A DNA stretch of 64,000 bases from positions 1,116,001-1,180,000 of the forward strand of contig JASGKH010000001.1 in assembly GCA_047600785.1 (NCBI GenBank). The letters are read 5' to 3'. Positions 54,052-61,744 of this stretch are shown in pieces. Under the pieces are notes generated by a model. The model saw only the letters and a program-made list of their open reading frames with translations, searched no databases and was not told where the DNA came from. Source of the DNA: Breznakibacter sp047600785 (lineage in GTDB: Bacteria; Bacteroidota; Bacteroidia; Bacteroidales; Marinilabiliaceae). The position numbers and the translations under genes are program-made. Numbering within the stretch: position 1 is the first letter of the stretch; the number at the start of each line of letters is the position of its first letter.

Positions 54052-55071
54052 ATGAGCCAGTATAATTTCATAAAAGATATAGCAAAATATGGTCTTGAAA
54101 ATGACCAAGAAAACCTTTTGGAAGTCTTAAATAAGTTAATTGCTTATTCAAGGCAGACAAAAAAGGTCAATTTTGCTCTTCAATTGCAATCAATCTTAAA
54201 AGAAGGTCTTCGTGCACAAGAAGCTAAAGGTCTTTCAAAGGTAGGTTCGCAGAAGTATTTCTTACAAGAAGATAATCGTGAAATCAACGACCTTATTATA
54301 GAAAAACTTACCTCTGACTACACTTTTAATAATTTAGTGTGTTCAAAAGAAGTCAAGGAAGATTTGGAGTTTTTTGTTGATGAACACAAAGGCATTGATA
54401 TTCTTAATGCATTTGATTTATCAGTCTCAAATAAAATTTTATTTCATGGCCCCTCCGGTTGTGGGAAAACATTAGCCTCTTATGTGTTAGCCGGAGAACT
54501 AGAAAAAATGATGTATGTAGTTAATTTAGGTGCTATTGTTTCATCAAAATTGGGAGAAACAAGCAAAAATTTAACAAAGATTTTCAAGCGTGCATCGGGT
54601 GAAGATTGCATCATCTTTTTAGATGAATTTGATTCTTTGGGGAAAATTAGAGATTATAATCAAGACCATGGAGAGATGAAGAGGGTAGTCAATACAATCT
54701 TACAACTATTCGACTATTTGCCTCAGAATTCAATTGTCATTGCTGCAACTAATCAATTACAAATTATTGACGATGCATTATTACGGCGTTTTGACCTTAA
54801 AGTAAATTTAGAATTGCCTAATAAAACTCAAATCCGAGAATTAATAACAAAAACTCTTCAAAAGTCTCCATTTAAATTTACAACGAATCAAGAATTGACT
54901 GAAATTGTTAATCTATCTCAAGGGTTATCTTTTTATATAATTCAAAAATCAATTGTCACCTCAATAAAGAAAACCTTATTTAGTAATAATCGACTAAAAA
55001 CAGAAAACTACAATATTGATATTGAGGTTCTAAAGAGAATTCTTGAAAAAGAAAAGAAGAGCCAATCTTAA
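54052..55071 (+). CDS. ietA: AAA+ ATPase, IetA-type defence protein
   Basis: 339 residues. Classic AAA+ core in the C-terminal two thirds: Walker A FHGPSGCGKTLAS (about 132-144), Walker B CIIFLDEFDSLGK (about 185-197), sensor 1 IAATNQ (about 229) and arginine-finger region ALLRRFDLKV (about 242). The N-terminal ~100 residues are helical and probably bind the partner protease. A -7-like TATTTTTG (54,037-54,044) lies eight bases before the ATG, so it may have its own promoter with almost no leader. Last gene of the AT-rich defence block. Confidence 0.78.
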   Translation: MSQYNFIKDIAKYGLENDQENLLEVLNKLIAYSRQTKKVNFALQLQSILKEGLRAQEAKGLSKVGSQKYFLQEDNREINDLIIEKLTSDYTFNNLVCSKEVKEDLEFFVDEHKGIDILNAFDLSVSNKILFHGPSGCGKTLASYVLAGELEKMMYVVNLGAIVSSKLGETSKNLTKIFKRASGEDCIIFLDEFDSLGKIRDYNQDHGEMKRVVNTILQLFDYLPQNSIVIAATNQLQIIDDALLRRFDLKVNLELPNKTQIRELITKTLQKSPFKFTTNQELTEIVNLSQGLSFYIIQKSIVTSIKKTLFSNNRLKTENYNIDIEVLKRILEKEKKSQS

Positions 55072-55445
55072 ACAAATAAGAATATGTTTTCTCTATCTTA
55101 GCTCCGCTGTTCGTAAAGGTATAATTGAAAAACTATGCACAACATACTCGATTAATAGCTGCAAGCAAGTCCCAATTCGAGACTTTTTGTTGTTTGTAAC
55201 TGTCATTATCACCGAATACTTTCGTTTTTAGTGCCAACTCTAGCAAAGTCAATCCAAAGTATCTTAATTTTTCTGAAAAGAAGAAGGATATTTCAGCTGG
55301 TTATACCCTTCAAAATTGAGTATGTCCTAAAAGCATTTGAATAATTCTCTGGAAGCACTCAAAAGCATATCGAACATCGTAAGCATTCACTGAGCCCCGT
55401 CTTTTAAACCTCCGTGCAGGCCTTTAGTTTTGGTGTTTTAATCTA
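55072..55445. other. Gap at the right edge of the defence block
   Basis: 374 bases, no supported gene. Composition changes from very AT-rich to mixed around 55,330-55,440, just before an IS66 relic, consistent with an old insertion junction. Confidence 0.4.
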
Positions 55446-55590
55446 ATGACCGACATGTTGAACGAGAAAAAGTTCCGGGACATATATACCGGTTTTCTAG
55501 AGTCCGGATTGACCGTCCGTGATTATTGTGCCAACCAGTAAATGAACGAGGCCAAGTTCTACTATTGGCAAAATATAAGGAGAAGTGTTT
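55446..55590 (+). pseudogene. Fragment of an IS66-family accessory gene (tnpA-like)
   Basis: Reads MTDMLNEKKFRDIYTGFLES, GLTVRDYCANQ, stop, MNEAKFYYWQN, the typical start of IS66 accessory proteins (…SGLTVREFC…E..FYYW). An in-frame TAA and loss of the rest of the element show it is dead. It runs into the 3' end of the leftward ATPase gene, so the insertion sequence was deleted up to that point. Confidence 0.65.
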
Positions 55591-57053
55591 TAGTCTTCCA
55601 GAAATTTATCGGGATTTTTCATCTTTAAGGTAAATTCACCAATGTTATAAGTATAAACGGATGCAGGTAAAAAAGTAAAATCAATGTTCTCAAACGACTT
55701 GTTTCCCAATAGATCTATGGATGTTACCAATGCCTTTTCGAAATTGTTGGATTTACAAAAATAGATGAGGCTTTTCAACTCTTGTGGTTTATCGAAGTAA
55801 CGGTTGCTCCATTTGATTTCAACTCCCCAAACGGGTTTGAATTTTTTATCGTCAACCAAAACCAAATCAACCTCACCCTCTTTTCGGCCATCTTTCCATC
55901 GGGCATAAGTTAAATTGAGGTTTTCACGGTGCATCCATTGCGACAGAACAGCTGTCTCTACCATATTGCCCATTTCGTTATCTGTTTCAATAACAGGCGA
56001 AAACAGTGCCGTACGCAATGATGGATTGGTTAAATAGACTTTAAAACTGGTGACACGTTTCAGGCGTTTGGCATTCAAATCGACTTTGTTAAGCACCTTT
56101 ATTAAAAAAGCAGCTTCTAGATACTCGAGGTATTTTTTTATAGTTTCCTTTTGTATACCACTTTCTATCGACATGGTTTCGTAAGAAAACTCATTGCCTG
56201 TGTTGTAGGCGATGTAGGTGAAAAAGCGGTTTAGTTCCTGCACATCCTTAATGCCGTAAAGACTGGGCAAGTCGCGTAAAAGAACTTTGTCGACGATGTC
56301 ATTTTTGACGTAACGCCCCATATCGCTTTGAATTTTCTCGGATAGTACCACCTCAGGATAGCCGCCAAAGTTTAAGTAACTGACAAACTCTCGGTTTAAC
56401 GTTTTAATATCGTGGGTTAGTTTATAACTGAGAACTGTACTGCCATAATTGATAGTACCCTGATACATCAGATGATTCATCTGTTTTAAATGAATGTACT
56501 CCTGAAAAGTGAGCGGAGGCAGCATGAAATCTGTAAAACGCCCGGCACCGCTTTCGGTACTGTGCCATTTTAGTGCAGCGGCAGCCGAACCAGACACAAT
56601 AAATTTGGTTTCGGGATACGAATCGACCAATACTTTAAGGTGACGCTCCCAATCTTTGAGGTACTGTATTTCGTCGAAAAAAATGTAACAACCATTTAGG
56701 TTGGCCAAATTAAGTGTTTGCTTGCAAAGCCCTAGAATATCTTCTAAGCTCAGATGCACATAGATGGGATTGTCGATGCCGATAAAAAAGATCTGTTGTG
56801 CATTTACCTTTTCCTCTATGAGTTGCTGAATGCAATGATACAGCATAACAGTTTTACCCACTCGTCGAGGTCCCATCAGCACCAAGGCACGCCGTATACT
56901 GCGCTCGGTAACAAATGGATAAAACAATTCGAAATACAAACGTTTCGACATGGTACTGTAAGCTTCCGGTATTTGTTGGCTTATCCACCATGGGTTTTCG
57001 TAACGCAAGCGTTCAGTGATTTTCTCTGTTGGAATAAGATTTAGTCTACTCAT
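55590..57053 (-). CDS. AAA ATPase with DUF4143-type C-terminus
   Basis: 487 residues. AAA_14-like N-terminal ATPase with Walker A VLMGPRRVGKTVMLYH (about 58-73) and Walker B NGCYIFFDEIQYLKDWE (about 118-134); then the nuclease-like DUF4143 region ending with KDGRKEGEVDLVLVDDKK and VWGVEIKWSNRY (about 410-440), which shows the E...D...ExK pattern of PD-(D/E)XK folds. This family is common in Bacteroidota and archaea; its function is not established. GC content is higher than the BREX block. A separate acquisition or core part of the element. Confidence 0.8.
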   Translation of the reverse strand: MSRLNLIPTEKITERLRYENPWWISQQIPEAYSTMSKRLYFELFYPFVTERSIRRALVLMGPRRVGKTVMLYHCIQQLIEEKVNAQQIFFIGIDNPIYVHLSLEDILGLCKQTLNLANLNGCYIFFDEIQYLKDWERHLKVLVDSYPETKFIVSGSAAAALKWHSTESGAGRFTDFMLPPLTFQEYIHLKQMNHLMYQGTINYGSTVLSYKLTHDIKTLNREFVSYLNFGGYPEVVLSEKIQSDMGRYVKNDIVDKVLLRDLPSLYGIKDVQELNRFFTYIAYNTGNEFSYETMSIESGIQKETIKKYLEYLEAAFLIKVLNKVDLNAKRLKRVTSFKVYLTNPSLRTALFSPVIETDNEMGNMVETAVLSQWMHRENLNLTYARWKDGRKEGEVDLVLVDDKKFKPVWGVEIKWSNRYFDKPQELKSLIYFCKSNNFEKALVTSIDLLGNKSFENIDFTFLPASVYTYNIGEFTLKMKNPDKFLED

Positions 57054-57196
57054 AACACTACTTGTTTATACAAAAATAGCATAATAAACAAGTCAAATAA
57101 TGCTTATCCTTACATTTTTTGTCTTTTTAGATATTTTATTTAAACACGACAAGCCTAAATAAATTATCCTTTACACCCCACCAATAGATGCAAAAA

Positions 57197-57217
57197 TGTC
57201 CAGACAATGTCTGGACA
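57197..57217. promoter_or_regulatory. 21-base perfect palindrome, operator candidate
   Basis: TGTCCAGACA-A-TGTCTGGACA: perfect 10-base arms around one A, in the 257-base gap between the leftward ATPase gene and the HTH gene. No T-run follows, so an operator is more likely than a terminator. The rest of this gap shows nothing else. Confidence 0.5.
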
Positions 57218-57310
57218 AACGATTATGCACTTCAGTTCAACATTTTTAAAATTGTCGCGATTAAGGTAGTCACACTACTCTAATCGGGGATAAAATAATA
57301 AGCTCAGAAA

Positions 57311-57565
57311 CTAATCGAGAGTAATTAATTGAATACCTAGGTAGTGTTCCAACTCAACAATTGTATCTAAATCAAAGTTGAAGGTTCCACTCAGCCACTC
57401 CCGAATAAGCTCAGGTCTCTTGCCAGTAGAATTTGCAAAGTTATCAATTGACCAACCTTTGTTCTTAATCACTTGGTCAATTTTCGCAGCTAAAACCATT
57501 CGTTTATCGATTTTTGTTTGTTCCACTAATGAAATCCCATTAAGAAGCTCATCTAATTCTTTCAT
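57311..57565 (-). CDS. Small HTH protein (XRE/antitoxin-like)
   Basis: 84 residues. A helical N-terminus is followed by a helix-turn-helix (KNKGWSIDNFANSTGKRPEL, REWLSGTFNFDLDTIVELEH) of the type found in HigA-like antitoxins and regulators. No toxin gene of typical size is adjacent. A hairpin (GGGGAG...CTCCCC, about 57,586-57,607) sits in its leader and may influence translation. Possible regulator of the right-end genes through the palindrome at 57,197. Confidence 0.6.
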   Translation of the reverse strand: MKELDELLNGISLVEQTKIDKRMVLAAKIDQVIKNKGWSIDNFANSTGKRPELIREWLSGTFNFDLDTIVELEHYLGIQLITLD

Positions 57566-57653
57566 GTTGCTGAAATTTAACTAAGACGGGGAGCCCTGAG
57601 ACTCCCCGAATCGGGGAAATTGGCACGAATGCCGTTCGCCATTGTAAATTTAC

Positions 57654-57833
57654 TCAATTAACAATCCGATCGTTCTTTTCTGCCATAATTGTTAGTGCGC
57701 AAATCAGATGATCAATTGATTCCCGTATCAAATCACGGTCTTTTAAGTGTACAGCCCAATTGAGCGAGCTCATTCGGGTACTCACACCATCGAATGCCTG
57801 TTCAATGGTGTTGGGTGTTATTTCATTTGCCAT
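57654..57833 (-). CDS. 59-residue protein of the right-end operon
   Basis: MANEITPNTIEQAFDGVSTR is followed by a helical region and the end IMAEKNDRIVN. Its ATG is embedded in the conserved box TTTTTCGCAAAATGGCAA on the minus strand (about 57,829-57,846), the same box as at 17,534 and 28,688, which strongly supports it as a real gene. Function unknown. Confidence 0.55.
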   Translation of the reverse strand: MANEITPNTIEQAFDGVSTRMSSLNWAVHLKDRDLIRESIDHLICALTIMAEKNDRIVN

Positions 57834-57860
57834 TTTGCGAAAAATAGAAGGTTAATATTG

Positions 57861-58358
57861 TCATTCAAATAGTAATGATTGTTGAGTTTCCCTAAATAGT
57901 ATATTCACAAAGCCGTTATCCTCTGATGGTTTTAGCTCATTGCAAGCTTTGGTGGCTAAAGTGTCTGCAATCCTGTTGCCTTCAGAAAGGGAGTGGCTTT
58001 TGACCCACGAAAATGTCACATCATGAAATTCGGTTAACGAATGCAGATCTCGCCAAATGTCTTCATTCTTGCGGTTCATAAAATATGAATCTCCGAGCCA
58101 TAGCTTCAACCAACCTTTATTTATCGAATCGCAGAGATAGCGGGAGTCAGAAAATAGTTCAACACAACAAGGAGTTATTAGCTTGCTTAAAGCTTCTTTA
58201 GCAGCCAAAAGCTCCATTCTGTCGCTGGAGGTATTGATATATCCTTTTGATCCCGATAACCGCTTACCACTTAGGTTGTCGATGATTAAATAGCCAATGC
58301 CTCCTTGTTTGGTTTTAGGCTTAAAAGCCCCATCTGTGTATATGGTTACTTTGCGCAT
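57861..58358 (-). CDS. rnhA: Ribonuclease HI
   Basis: 165 residues from the ATG at 58358 (MRKVTIYTDGAFKPKTKQGG). Cuts the RNA strand of RNA:DNA hybrids. The four metal-binding acidic residues are present: Asp in YTDGAF, Glu in DRMELLAAKEAL, Asp in LFSDSRYLCDSI, Asp in GNRIADTLA. A mobile-element copy next to parA suggests a role in replication priming or R-loop control. It is ten bases downstream of the ParB-like gene, so likely one operon. Confidence 0.88.
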   Translation of the reverse strand: MRKVTIYTDGAFKPKTKQGGIGYLIIDNLSGKRLSGSKGYINTSSDRMELLAAKEALSKLITPCCVELFSDSRYLCDSINKGWLKLWLGDSYFMNRKNEDIWRDLHSLTEFHDVTFSWVKSHSLSEGNRIADTLATKACNELKPSEDNGFVNILFRETQQSLLFE

Positions 58359-58368
58359 AACTATCAAT

Positions 58369-58665
58369 TTAATCCAATCCCAAATACTGAATAATTGCCT
58401 CTGCCACCATCAGTTTCACAGGCTTGCCAGTTTCTATTTTCCTGATGTTAAGTGCCCTTTTTAGCTCCTTTGAAATCTGAACGACATCGTTGTCCCCGGC
58501 ATCCCCGTAATACTTCTCCAGTGATGGATCGAGTTCCGGCTTTTTACGACCGGAACCTCTGCGTGAAGACTTTTGAACGTTTTGAATATGAGCAATGGAT
58601 TGAGCTTGGATTTTGGCCACTTCATCCTCTTGCGTCAGCCGATTGAATAATGAAATTTTTGCCAT
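58369..58665 (-). CDS. Small ParB-like partner of ParA
   Basis: 98 residues from the ATG at 58665 (MAKISLFNRLTQEDEVAKIQ), one base after the parA stop; the open frame extends upstream inside parA but that part is not credible. A basic linker (SSRRGSGRKKPELDPS) is followed by VVQISKELKRALNIRKIETG and KPVKLMVAEAIIQYLGLD, which resemble a ribbon-helix-helix or small helical DNA-binding domain. As the gene after parA it is the natural centromere-binding protein. Confidence 0.65.
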   Translation of the reverse strand: MAKISLFNRLTQEDEVAKIQAQSIAHIQNVQKSSRRGSGRKKPELDPSLEKYYGDAGDNDVVQISKELKRALNIRKIETGKPVKLMVAEAIIQYLGLD

Positions 58666-58666
58666 G

Positions 58667-59329
58667 TTACACCAGTTTTGCAATGGCATCGACAAAGAGC
58701 CTTGTTTCATTTTGAACTTTAGCCGAAACCGAAGGGGCAGAGATAAGACTTTCGGAGCTTCGCGTTGCCCTTTCGTAGTAAACCGATCGAGAAATATTTC
58801 TTCCCAGCAACGGGAGTTGGCGTTGTTCCATGAACCGCTCCAAATCGCGAGCTTCCGATTTGCTGTGTAGATCGTTGATGAAATATGCCAGCTGGGTCGG
58901 AACATCATACATTTGCGTTCGCTTATTCACCACCTCTTCAACAACGGAAATAAAATCAACCAGATTTAGTGCATCGAAGTCATGCGCCTTGAGTGGCATC
59001 AACATCACATCGACAAAAAACAGGAATTCGGTAATGTGCTGTCGGCTTCCATCCGGTGTGTGTAATATACCGGGCATGTCGATTAGTATCACATCCTGCT
59101 CTGCATGAATAGACATTACCTTGTTGTAAATTCCAGAGAGAGATGATGGATGCACAACGAATGGAAGGTTATCGAGAAGAGATGCCGTTTTAAAAAGGCT
59201 CATTTGTGTGTCGGCATCAATTATAGCCACGTTTTTGCCATAATTGTGCGCCAAGGCACATGCAGCAATCCATGTAAGGGTACTCTTACCAACTCCACCT
59301 TTTGTGGAAACAAAGCTTAATGTTGTCAT
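58667..59329 (-). CDS. parA: ParA-family partition ATPase
   Basis: 220 residues, size of small plasmid ParA proteins. Deviant Walker A FVSTKGGVGKSTLTWIAACA (residues 6-25) at the extreme N-terminus, A' motif IDADTQMSLF (about 38) and Walker B DVILIDMPGILHT (about 81). It pairs with the ParB-like gene for segregation of a low-copy replicon. Its presence in an integrated element suggests an extrachromosomal state. Upstream of its start is an inverted copy of the A-tract motif. Confidence 0.9.
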   Translation of the reverse strand: MTTLSFVSTKGGVGKSTLTWIAACALAHNYGKNVAIIDADTQMSLFKTASLLDNLPFVVHPSSLSGIYNKVMSIHAEQDVILIDMPGILHTPDGSRQHITEFLFFVDVMLMPLKAHDFDALNLVDFISVVEEVVNKRTQMYDVPTQLAYFINDLHSKSEARDLERFMEQRQLPLLGRNISRSVYYERATRSSESLISAPSVSAKVQNETRLFVDAIAKLV

Positions 59330-59398
59330 TTTTTCTTGTTTTTAAGTTAATCGCCAAGTCCAAACTTAGAAACTAAGAAACTTAAAAACAAAAAATAA
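59330..59398. repeat. A-tract repeats, copies 6 and 7 (head to head)
   Basis: Plus-strand copy at about 59,363-59,398 (CTTAGAAACTAAGAAACTTA, AAAACAAAAAA) and an inverted copy at 59,330-59,350 forming the A-rich leader of parA. Same words as at 19,075 and 35,848. Confidence 0.55.
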
Positions 59399-59469
59399 TG
59401 TGATACAATATTGATACGCTATATTTTTAAAAGCCTTTATATTAGATGAATATAGATTATATATTCGTT

Positions 59470-59626
59470 CTGGTACCCCGACTAAGTAAAAAGACGGTTT
59501 CCGTCAAAAAGATCAAAACCCGCTAAAACATTAATGTTTTAGCGGGTTTTCTGTTTCTGTTCCGTCATTACCGGAAGGTCAAAAAAGGTTATTTAAGGAG
59601 AAAATATGACACATCTGTTGAATGCG
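59470..59626. repeat. attR: right end repeat of the element
   Basis: Core CTGGTACCCCGACTAA, then the diverged copy of 7,059-7,216 (single-base differences and one deleted base). It holds only the last bases of the tRNA gene. It marks the right junction; downstream sequence is chromosome or an older scar. Confidence 0.88.
59515..59553 (+). terminator. Second copy of the tRNA-Pro terminator
   Basis: AAAACCCGCTAAAACA / TGTTTTAGCGGGTTTT hairpin inside attR, the original host terminator by position. Confidence 0.75.
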
Positions 59627-60017
59627 AAACAGCCTCTTGTGGGTACACGTTTTGTCATGAAAAAAACATTGGTAAAAGTCTCTCGGGTTACCCGGATCCC
59701 AACCTGTCGTCTGTCGGTCACCGCATCGATGGAGTCAGGTGCGAAACCCATTACGGCTGGCATAAGATATGTTTCGTAATGGAATGTTGTAAAAATACAA
59801 TATGCTGATTGTTAGTTTTTTGCATGATGATGGCGATTGTGGTCCATAAATGGCGCAATGAGATGTTTGTTGCGGATGTAAAAATTAAGCTGTCTATGAC
59901 AATAATTTTTGTTTAAACCGCGAATTCCCATTACTTTGGAAGCCGATGAATTATCGGGAATAAACGTTAAGTGTCCATCCCCGTGTTCTTTATTATGACA
60001 TTAAAAATGATTTGATT
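59627..60017. other. Gap with possible scar of an older element
   Basis: Similarity to the integrase upstream region continues beyond the att repeat up to an ATG at 59,657 (GTCATGAAAAAA versus GACATGAAGAAG). It opens a 40-codon frame (stop 59,777-59,779) that does not continue as an integrase. The rest up to the permease gene shows no feature I can support. Confidence 0.4.
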
Positions 60018-61265
60018 ATGGTAAGCATAAAAAACCGGCTCATCGCCATGAGTTTCTTGCAGTTCTTTGTGTGGGGCTCCTGGCTACTCACCATTGGTGC
60101 CTATTGGTTTCAAACCAAACAGTGGTCGAGTACCGAGTTTGGGGCGGTTTTTGCGACCATGGGACTGGCCTCGTTGTTTATGCCGGCCATTGCAGGTATT
60201 ATTGCCGACCGTTGGGTAAATGCCGAAAAGCTTTACGGGATATTCCACATTCTGGGAGCGGTCATGTTGTTCATCGTGCCGATGGTCGATGATCCCACCA
60301 CGTTTTTCTGGGTAATGTTCGTTAATATGATGTTTTACATGCCAACCATAGCCTTGTCTATCACGGTGTCTTATTCTTCGTTGAAAAGCCAGGGGTTTGA
60401 TGTGATAAAAGACTATCCCCCCATTCGGGTGTGGGGGACCGTCGGTTTTGTGGTGGCGCTATGGGTGGTAAGCTTGTTACATTTCGAGACCACGTCGGCC
60501 CAGTTTTATGTGGCATCGTTAGCGTCGTTGTTATTGGGTGTTTATGCTTTTACTTTACCCAAATGTCCGCCCCAGTCTGTTGATAGTGGAAAAAAAGGTT
60601 TGGCGAGTGCTTTCGGGTTCGAGGCCTTTGCGCTGTTCAGGAACGGCAAAATGGCCCTCTTTTTCATTTTTGCGATGTTGTTGGGTGCTGCGCTTCAATT
60701 AACAAATGCCTATGGCGACAATTTTCTCCACGACTTTAAAAACATCCCCGAATTTAGCGATGCCATTGCGGTGAAATACCCGGCCATTATCATGTCTATT
60801 TCACAAATTTCAGAAACGCTTTTCATTCTTACCATTCCCTTCTTTTTGAAACGTTTCGGCATCAAACAGGTTATGCTTTTCAGCATGATCGCATGGGTGC
60901 TGCGTTTTGGCTTGTTTGCCTACGGTAATCCAACAGACGGGTTATGGATGATTGTGTTGTCTTGCATTATCTATGGTATGGCCTTCGACTTTTTCAATAT
61001 TTCGGGATCGCTTTTTGTCGAGTTGCAATGCGACAAAAGCATACGTGCGAGCGCACAGGGTGTCTTCATGACAATGACCAACGGTTTTGGCGCATTTTTG
61101 GGCAGTTCCATCAGCGGTGTGGTCATTGAGCGTTTTTATACGCTGCCCGATGGTGGTAAAGACTGGAAGGGCATTTGGATTGCATTTGCCGGTTATGCGT
61201 TGGTGTTGGCCATTGCGTTTGCCGTGTTGTTTAAGCACAAGCACGAACGTCAGAACGTGAATTGA
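60018..61265 (+). CDS. Nucleoside permease (NupG-type MFS transporter)
   Basis: 415-residue inner-membrane protein with about 12 transmembrane helices. The N-terminal FLQFFVWGSWLLTIGAYWF and the conserved loop FMPAIAGIIADRW, as well as YPPIRVWGTVGFVVALWVV, are typical of the nucleoside:H+ symporter family (NupG/XapB). Start at the ATG at 60018; a TTG two codons upstream is also open. First chromosomal gene after the element, complete. Confidence 0.88.
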   Translation: MVSIKNRLIAMSFLQFFVWGSWLLTIGAYWFQTKQWSSTEFGAVFATMGLASLFMPAIAGIIADRWVNAEKLYGIFHILGAVMLFIVPMVDDPTTFFWVMFVNMMFYMPTIALSITVSYSSLKSQGFDVIKDYPPIRVWGTVGFVVALWVVSLLHFETTSAQFYVASLASLLLGVYAFTLPKCPPQSVDSGKKGLASAFGFEAFALFRNGKMALFFIFAMLLGAALQLTNAYGDNFLHDFKNIPEFSDAIAVKYPAIIMSISQISETLFILTIPFFLKRFGIKQVMLFSMIAWVLRFGLFAYGNPTDGLWMIVLSCIIYGMAFDFFNISGSLFVELQCDKSIRASAQGVFMTMTNGFGAFLGSSISGVVIERFYTLPDGGKDWKGIWIAFAGYALVLAIAFAVLFKHKHERQNVN

Positions 61266-61744
61266 CTGCACTGGGATACAACAAAGTGTCAACCTGCTTG
61301 TGATTGGCCATTGCGGTTATGGATGCCGTAGCCAATCCCATGCAATATCGCAAGTATATTTGACCGATCAATGTTCGCCCATTGTTAATCTTTTTTGCTG
61401 TTTTATTGCGGACATTCTTTCAACTTGTTGGGAAATATTTTTCAACGTAGCTCACGGCCCAGTCTATTCGCCTGTTGGTTGTCAATTTCATGACTTATTT
61501 TTTTGCTGGTTATCATTTGCCTTTATTGAGGTTATTTCGATCTCAGTTGCAGCGGTACATGTTTAACAGACTAGGAATCTTTTGCCGTTCAAATCCCCAA
61601 AAATATCCCCGATAGACAGAATTTCACTAAATTTCAAAAACTCGTTTAGGGGTTATATGGTTACATAGTAAAGTGACAGTGTTTTTGTATTGGTTCGGAT
61701 CGCTGTCCGCTTCTTTTTTTGAGTCCCTTAATTTTGACCGTCAA
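61266..61744. other. Gap between permease and TamA-like gene
   Basis: 479 bases. No coding support; an open frame at 61,300-61,566 is Cys/Phe-rich and not protein-like. No clear promoter found. Confidence 0.45.

Noticed and set aside
57586..57607. GGGGAG/CTCCCC hairpin as terminator of the 59-residue gene
   Set aside because: On the minus strand it is not followed by a T-run and lies in the leader of the HTH gene; a leader structure is more likely.
58666..58908. Longer start for the ParB-like gene
   Set aside because: The extension lies entirely in parA on the same strand in another frame; the ATG at 58665 gives tight coupling to the parA stop.
7071..59485. Integrative conjugative element
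   Set aside because: The integrase, Xis-like gene, methyltransferase/helicase pair and parA would fit, but there is no relaxase, coupling protein, VirB4-like ATPase or Tra gene, and there are muramidase, holin and spikes.
61300..61566. 88-codon frame before the TamA-like gene
   Set aside because: Rich in Cys, Phe and His without domain character; probably chance.
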